From IMG/VR virus record IMGVR_UViG_3300046373_000240, positions 1 to 33,433 of that record: a DNA stretch of 33,433 nucleotides; one strand, 5' to 3'. Shown here piece by piece: positions 29,784 to 33,433 of this stretch (its first letter is position 1; each line of letters begins with the position of its first letter). Below the pieces are notes generated by a model. That model had not been told where the DNA came from. It saw only the letters and a list, made by a program, of their open reading frames with translations, and ran no database searches. The position numbers and the translations under genes are program-made. This DNA comes from a virus.

Positions 29784-29966
29784 ATGGTGAAGAGAGATTT
29801 AATTAGATTTGTTGGGATACTAATTATCATTTTATTTTTCAGCTATTTTGTTTATCCAACACCTATTTATTACACTAAAACAACAAACGATGTAGTCATT
29901 AAAATTAATAGATTAACCGGAACAAATTATTACTTTGACCCACAAACTAGAGAATGGAAAAAATAA
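29784..29966 (+). CDS. Small membrane protein beside the repressor, 60 aa
   Basis: Residues 5-25 (DLIRFVGILIIILFFSYFVY) form one transmembrane helix. The outside part ends in a small 'VVIKINRLTGTNYYFDPQTREWKK'. GAGG is 3 bases from ATG 29784 (6 from the following GTG). Membrane proteins at this position in prophages are often superinfection-exclusion factors. That is an inference. Confidence 0.55.
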   Translation: MVKRDLIRFVGILIIILFFSYFVYPTPIYYTKTTNDVVIKINRLTGTNYYFDPQTREWKK

Positions 29967-29990
29967 AAACGCCCCGTGAAGGCGTTCCCT
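29962..29990 (-). terminator. Terminator of the 36-residue gene, convergent with the repressor operon
   Basis: AACGCC-TTCACGG-GGCGTT followed on the minus strand by TTTTATTTTTT. On the plus strand the same hairpin follows the membrane protein stop, without a T run, so it is best leftward but may act both ways. Confidence 0.7.
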
Positions 29991-29995
29991 GTCAT

Positions 29996-30106
29996 TTATG
30001 TAAAGGTTTTCGACAACCGGCTCAAAAAATCTAATATTTCCTTTAATTGTTTCTTATTCGCCTTTTCAATCAACCTATCAATCTCTTGTCTAGTAGCATC
30101 TTCCAT
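29996..30106 (-). CDS. SOS-controlled microprotein, 36 aa
   Basis: MEDATRQEIDRLIEKANKKQ followed by a second helical stretch (LKEILDFLSRL) to TAA at 29996. It has GGGAG 9 bases before the ATG, a full promoter upstream with a LexA box in it, and a strong terminator downstream, so it is a complete unit. It lies between the repressor/membrane-protein unit and an HTH gene. The two amphipathic helices suit a protein-protein interaction peptide such as an antirepressor. Function unknown. Confidence 0.65.
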   Translation of the reverse strand: MEDATRQEIDRLIEKANKKQLKEILDFLSRLSKTFT

Positions 30107-30143
30107 CGCTTCATCTCCCGAGTTGTATTGCAGCCGTGTTCCT

Positions 30144-30172
30144 ATTATATGAGAACGTACGTTTGCTTTCAA
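30144..30172 (-). promoter_or_regulatory. LexA (DinR)-box promoter of the 36-residue gene
   Basis: TTGAAA (30172-30167), 17-base spacer, TATAAT (30149-30144). The spacer holds AGAACGTACGTTTG (30152-30165), matching 13 of 14 positions of the Bacillus consensus CGAACRNRYGTTYG. LexA bound here would block RNA polymerase, and DNA damage would release it. Confidence 0.8.
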
Positions 30173-30220
30173 GATGTTTTTTATTCGACATATTACGACA
30201 TATATATGAAAGGTGATACA

Positions 30221-30433
30221 TTGGCTCTCCGGTTAAGGAGAAGCCGCATACCTGATCTCTTGCTCAAGAAAGGAAAGTCTCAAGTTGATTTGGCTATTTA
30301 TTTGAATGTTTCCGAATCTCATATCTCACGTGTAATTCGGTTAAAGTCCAATCTATCGACAGTCAAATCAAAGATGGCAGCGGACTACTTCGGTTGTTCC
30401 ATAGACGATCTTTGGGAATGGGAATATTATTAG
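30221..30433 (+). CDS. XRE-family HTH regulator, 70 aa, TTG start
   Basis: 'LLLKKGKSQVDLAIYLNVSESHISRVIRLKSNLSTVKSKMAADYFGCSIDDLWEWE' is an XRE HTH. The start is TTG 30221, which has AAAGGTGAT upstream; the long upstream frame (from 30047) overlaps the 36-residue gene and its promoter. Repeated CGACATAT (30185-30192, 30196-30203) precede it and could be operators. The riboswitch transcript would run antisense to it. Confidence 0.65.
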   Translation: MALRLRRSRIPDLLLKKGKSQVDLAIYLNVSESHISRVIRLKSNLSTVKSKMAADYFGCSIDDLWEWEYY

Positions 30434-30504
30434 GTGTGTGGTGTGGACTTTTCGTCCCTCCTTCCGAGAAAACTTAACAATTAGTTCACTTTCTAATAAA
30501 AAAT

Positions 30505-30533
30505 AAGTACACAAAAACCGCCTTAAGGCAACT
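30505..30533 (-). terminator. Riboswitch expression-platform terminator
   Basis: On the minus strand AGTTGCC and GGCGGTT pair around TTAA (with G.T pairs), followed by TTTTT. The 5' arm is the same GTTGCC that closes aptamer P1, so aptamer folding and termination exclude each other. Ligand binding should therefore favour read-through. Confidence 0.65.
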
Positions 30534-30592
30534 GGCTGGCATATTATAGCCCCTGTAGTTTTGCGTCCTATCCTTTCGGATAGTTTGCCTTT
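30527..30592 (-). ncRNA. c-di-GMP class I (GEMM-I) riboswitch aptamer
   Basis: Minus strand: GGCAAAC (30589-30583), stem-loop CTATCC-GAAA-GGATAG with the GNRA tetraloop, the invariant GACGCAAA, then a second hairpin ending GCCAGCCAG and GTTGCC (30532-30527) closing P1. These are the core features of GEMM-I aptamers, including the Bacillus-type GCCAG..TTGCC end. It points leftward, away from the integrase. Confidence 0.82.
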
Positions 30593-30621
30593 TCATAAGA
30601 GCGGTTTCTAGGTGTTTGATT

Positions 30622-30651
30622 AGAATAGCATATTTTGCCATTCTATGTCAC
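30622..30651 (-). promoter_or_regulatory. Promoter of the riboswitch transcript
   Basis: GTGACA (30651-30646), 18-base spacer, TATTCT (30627-30622) with extended TGC. The transcript would start about 25 bases before the aptamer. The interval 30434-30760 (327 bases) thus holds terminator, aptamer and this promoter; the stretch 30660-30750 before the integrase shows no clear sigma-A promoter. Confidence 0.6.
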
Positions 30652-30760
30652 CTGCCTAAAGTATGGAAATAGATAAAATTTTTCTCAGCGTATGTTCGCT
30701 ATCGTTCGTGCATTTAACTTTAAAGTGTAACTAAAGAACTATTTTTACAGGAGGATATTT

Positions 30761-32179
30761 ATGAGAGTAGGACTTTATTGCCGTGTCAGCACAGACGAGC
30801 AAGCAACACACGGATTTTCAATAGATAATCAGAAAGAACGACTTATTGCATTCTGCGCTTCTCAGGGGTGGGGTGAATACACATTATATGTAGATGATGG
30901 ATACACAGGAACCAAACTAGATCGCCCTGCTATGAAGCGTATGAGAAGGCATGTAGAAGAAGGTAAGCTAGATATGATCGTCGTTTACAAATTGGATCGG
31001 TTAGGACGTAAGCAGCTGGACGTTTTACATCTTCTTGATTTCTTTGAACAGTTTAATGTTGCATTCAAATCAGCTACAGAACCTTTTGATACCTCAACAC
31101 CACTTGGCAAGGCGATGATTGGGATTTTAGCTGTGTTTGCTCAACTCGAAAGGGATATGATCATCGAACGTACAACATCCGGCAGAAGGCAACGTGTGAG
31201 TTCTGGATTATGGTACGGTGGCAGACCGCCTTTCGGATACAGTTGGACGAAAGAAACGGAATCACTTGAGATACTGGAAGATGAAGCCTATGTTGTAAAA
31301 GAAATATTTGATCAATACTTACAAGGTAAGTCTAGACTAGCTATATCCGATTGGGCAGCAAGCCAAACCAACGCCAGGGTATTTGACCATAGTGTGATTA
31401 GAGATATTTTAGCTAGACCAGTATACATCGGGAAATTGGTAAATAACGGTTCATTAGTTGAAGGAAGGCATAAAGCCATTATTGACGATGAAACCTTTTA
31501 TAAAGTTCAAATTGAATCAGCTCGGAGAAAAGAAGGCATGTCGCCCATCGGGGAATATTTATTAACGGGCCTGTTGAAATGTGGTGTGTGCGGAGCTGGT
31601 GTAGTCCACGTCATCCGTACCACAAATAAGAACAGTAAAACCTACTCCTATGAGTTATATGCCTGTAAGAATCAGCATGTGAGAGCGAAGGATCGGGGGA
31701 ATAACTGCTCGTTGGGATACAGAAGGAGAGAATTGGTCGAAGCACATGTGGTTGAACAAATGAAGGCATTGCCCAATAATCAATCTGACTTTAAAAAAGC
31801 CATGAGTAAAAATGTGGAGGAAAGATTCAGTGACGAAGTGGTCAAGGCTCTCCGTGAAAAATTACACATAGCTACAGTTGGTTTAGAGAACTTGTATGAT
31901 GCGGTTCAAAATGGCGATATTAAAATGTCTTTTGTGGTAGATCGGATAAAGAACTTAGAAGCATCCCGAGAAATGATTGAAAAGCAGCTCGAAGATATTA
32001 AAGATGAAACACCAAAATACCTAGAGCCAGAAAACTTCTACCTCATGATTAATGAAGTCGGGGAACTGTGGGACCACTGCACTTATGATGAACGAAAGAT
32101 GCTGATAAGGAAAGTGGTAAAACACGTCACGTTAAAACCTGACTCCGTATTGGATATAGAATGGAATACAGTACAATAG
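30761..32179 (+). CDS. int: Large serine integrase, 472 aa
   Basis: The resolvase-type catalytic domain starts 'RVGLYCRVSTDEQ' with the nucleophile Ser10 and R8; 'VVYKLDRLGR' and 'LGKAMIGILAVFAQLERDMIIERT' follow. The recombinase domain ('RPPFGYSW' on), a zinc-ribbon ('CGVCGAG' with later Cys) and a C-terminal coiled coil (about 365-420) complete a large serine recombinase. It inserts the phage into spoVR and, with a directionality factor, excises it. GGAGG lies 7 bases before the ATG. It is next to its attachment site, as usual. Confidence 0.95.
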   Translation: MRVGLYCRVSTDEQATHGFSIDNQKERLIAFCASQGWGEYTLYVDDGYTGTKLDRPAMKRMRRHVEEGKLDMIVVYKLDRLGRKQLDVLHLLDFFEQFNVAFKSATEPFDTSTPLGKAMIGILAVFAQLERDMIIERTTSGRRQRVSSGLWYGGRPPFGYSWTKETESLEILEDEAYVVKEIFDQYLQGKSRLAISDWAASQTNARVFDHSVIRDILARPVYIGKLVNNGSLVEGRHKAIIDDETFYKVQIESARRKEGMSPIGEYLLTGLLKCGVCGAGVVHVIRTTNKNSKTYSYELYACKNQHVRAKDRGNNCSLGYRRRELVEAHVVEQMKALPNNQSDFKKAMSKNVEERFSDEVVKALREKLHIATVGLENLYDAVQNGDIKMSFVVDRIKNLEASREMIEKQLEDIKDETPKYLEPENFYLMINEVGELWDHCTYDERKMLIRKVVKHVTLKPDSVLDIEWNTVQ

Positions 32180-32197
32180 TTTTCATATTATTGGGTA

Positions 32198-32221
32198 ACC
32201 GCCAAAAGCTTTCATCGAATG
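32198..32221 (+). other. attR region: junction of prophage and spoVR
   Basis: Between the integrase stop and the SpoVR Met, in the SpoVR frame, the codons read T-A-K-S-F-H-R-M, and K-S-F-H-R-M-K is normal SpoVR sequence. Upstream of this the frame is prophage and stops at the integrase TAG. The crossover core lies within or just before AAAAGCTTT (32204-32212). Serine integrases use a 2-base core; exact bases need attL. Confidence 0.75.
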
Positions 32222-33433
32222 AAAACACAATATGATCTGGGATTGAGCAAAATTTATGAGCTAGTTATTAACTCCAACCCTTGTTATGCCTTTCTGCTTG
32301 ATGGAAACTCTCTAATCCAGAATAAACTAATTGTTGCCCATGTTTTGGCACATTGTGATTTTTTCAAAAACAATGCCCGCTTTTCAAAAACAAATCGGAA
32401 TATGGTTGAAAGTATGTCAGCTGCTTCTGAACGAATCAGTCAATATGAAATAAAATTCGGTACAGAAACCGTAGAGACATTTTTGGATGCGGTGCTTGCC
32501 ATTCAGGAGCATGTCGATCCAAGTCATTATAGGCATAAGCATAATGAGGATGAACATGGCGAGCAACAGAAAAATCAACAGAAATTTACCGAATACAACG
32601 ACCTTTGGAATTTAGAATCAGTAGAAGCATATGAAAAATCAGAAACCAAACGTTTCCCGCCTGACCCGGAAAAAGACATACTATCATTCATTGAAACTCA
32701 TTCTTTTCACCTTGAAGCATGGCAACGTGACATTCTCACGATGCTCCGTGAGGAAATGCTTTACTTCTTTCCACAAATGGAAACTAAAATTATGAATGAG
32801 GGCTGGGCATCTTATTGGCACATTCGTATCCTACGAGAGTTGGAACTAACCTCCGAAGAAACGTTGGAATTTGCTAAGCTGAACTCCGCTGTTGTGCAGC
32901 CATCCCAAACTAGTTTAAACCCCTATTATCTAGGCTTGAAAATATTCGAAGACATTGAGCGTAGATGGGATCAACCTACTCCTGAGGATAAAGTACGTTT
33001 TGGATATAAAGGTGGTCAGGGTCGCGAAAAAATGTTTGAAGTTCGCGAGTTTGATTCAGACACCTCCTTTATTCGCAGCTATCTAACAAAGGAATTGGTC
33101 GATGATTTGGATTTGTACGTCTTTGAGAAAAAAGGTGCGGAGTGGAAAATTACCGATAAAACCTGGGAAACCGTTCGTGATCAGCTTGTTTATTCACGCA
33201 TCAATGGCGGTTTTCCTTACCTGTTTGTTGAGGATGGAAATTACTTGGACAACGGTGAGCTGTATCTCAAGCATGCTTTTGAAGGTAATGAATTGGATTT
33301 AAAATATATTGAACGCACCTTACCGTATGTGGTTCAGCTTTGGGGTAAACCTGTACATCTGCAGACGACTATTGAGGATAAAGCTGTATTGTTTAGTCAT
33401 GATGGTAAGAAATCAAATCGAAGATTTTTGTAA
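32219..33433 (+). CDS. spoVR: SpoVR, 3' part of the host gene split by the prophage (404 codons)
   Basis: SpoVR sequence from '[29 protein letters not shown]' through '[14 protein letters not shown]', '[12 protein letters not shown]', '[22 protein letters not shown]' and '[19 protein letters not shown]'. The family is about 465-470 residues and takes part in spore cortex formation in Bacillus. About 65 N-terminal residues are missing, and the Met at 32219 has no ribosome site, so this half is probably silent until the prophage excises and the gene is rejoined. The stop is at the window's last bases. Confidence 0.92.
   Translation: MKTQYDLGLSKIYELVINSNPCYAFLLDGNSLIQNKLIVAHVLAHCDFFKNNARFSKTNRNMVESMSAASERISQYEIKFGTETVETFLDAVLAIQEHVDPSHYRHKHNEDEHGEQQKNQQKFTEYNDLWNLESVEAYEKSETKRFPPDPEKDILSFIETHSFHLEAWQRDILTMLREEMLYFFPQMETKIMNEGWASYWHIRILRELELTSEETLEFAKLNSAVVQPSQTSLNPYYLGLKIFEDIERRWDQPTPEDKVRFGYKGGQGREKMFEVREFDSDTSFIRSYLTKELVDDLDLYVFEKKGAEWKITDKTWETVRDQLVYSRINGGFPYLFVEDGNYLDNGELYLKHAFEGNELDLKYIERTLPYVVQLWGKPVHLQTTIEDKAVLFSHDGKKSNRRFL

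Noticed and set aside
30047-30220. Long N-terminal extension of the HTH gene
   Set aside because: It covers the oppositely oriented 36-residue gene and its LexA promoter and has no HTH-related sequence; TTG 30221 has a ribosome site.
1-33433. CRISPR arrays and insertion sequences
   Set aside because: No regularly spaced repeats with unique spacers and no transposase genes or terminal inverted repeats were seen.

Overview
The window is the right-hand part of a temperate phage integrated in a spore-forming Firmicute, with a short piece of host chromosome at its right end. The host is probably Paenibacillus or a relative (an inference from protein style, strong AGGAGG-type ribosome sites, a DinR-type LexA box and the interrupted sporulation gene). 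The last gene (32219-33433) is SpoVR without roughly its first 65 residues. A large serine integrase (30761-32179) ends 39 bases before it, and spoVR-like coding sequence resumes between integrase stop and SpoVR Met, so attR is at about 32198-32221. The left half of spoVR and attL lie beyond the left edge, so the prophage splits spoVR.

Layout, right to left. 28.4-30.7 kb is the lysis-lysogeny region: CI-like and Cro-like repressors around a shared operator region, an antirepressor, a small membrane protein, a 36-residue SOS-type gene with a LexA box inside its promoter, another HTH gene, and a c-di-GMP class I riboswitch with its own promoter and terminator, pointing away from the integrase. 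22.4-28.3 kb is a leftward early operon of many tiny overlapping genes with Gp157, ERF annealing protein, SSB and an HNH protein. At 22.1-22.5 kb a rightward HTH gene faces a second leftward promoter with duplicated operators. This promoter drives the replication operon (15.4-22.1 kb): an excisionase-like HTH, a DnaD-like initiator with origin-like repeats inside its gene, DnaB helicase, RusA resolvase, YopX and DUF3850 proteins, and finally a sigma-region-4-like late regulator.

15.0-15.45 kb has no protein gene. It has a good promoter, a strong leader hairpin, a compact structured RNA, a tRNA-like element and a terminator. Leftward from it run the late genes: tiny zinc-binding proteins, small and large terminase, two structural proteins, an O-acetyltransferase moron, P22-like portal, scaffold, N4-gp56-family major capsid protein, connector-type proteins and the start of a tail fibre that runs off the left edge.

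Two late genes are invaded by homing elements. The major capsid gene is split by a 1208-base group I intron whose LAGLIDADG endonuclease gene lies on the opposite strand with its own promoter. The large terminase holds a 327-residue intein, and an HNH endonuclease gene with its own ribosome site is written wholly inside the intein in a different reading frame. The intein/HNH overprint, the capsid intron, the c-di-GMP riboswitch beside the SOS-controlled microgene, and the structured RNA heading the late operon are the most unusual features.

All functional calls come from reading the sequence and recall of family motifs; no database search was run.
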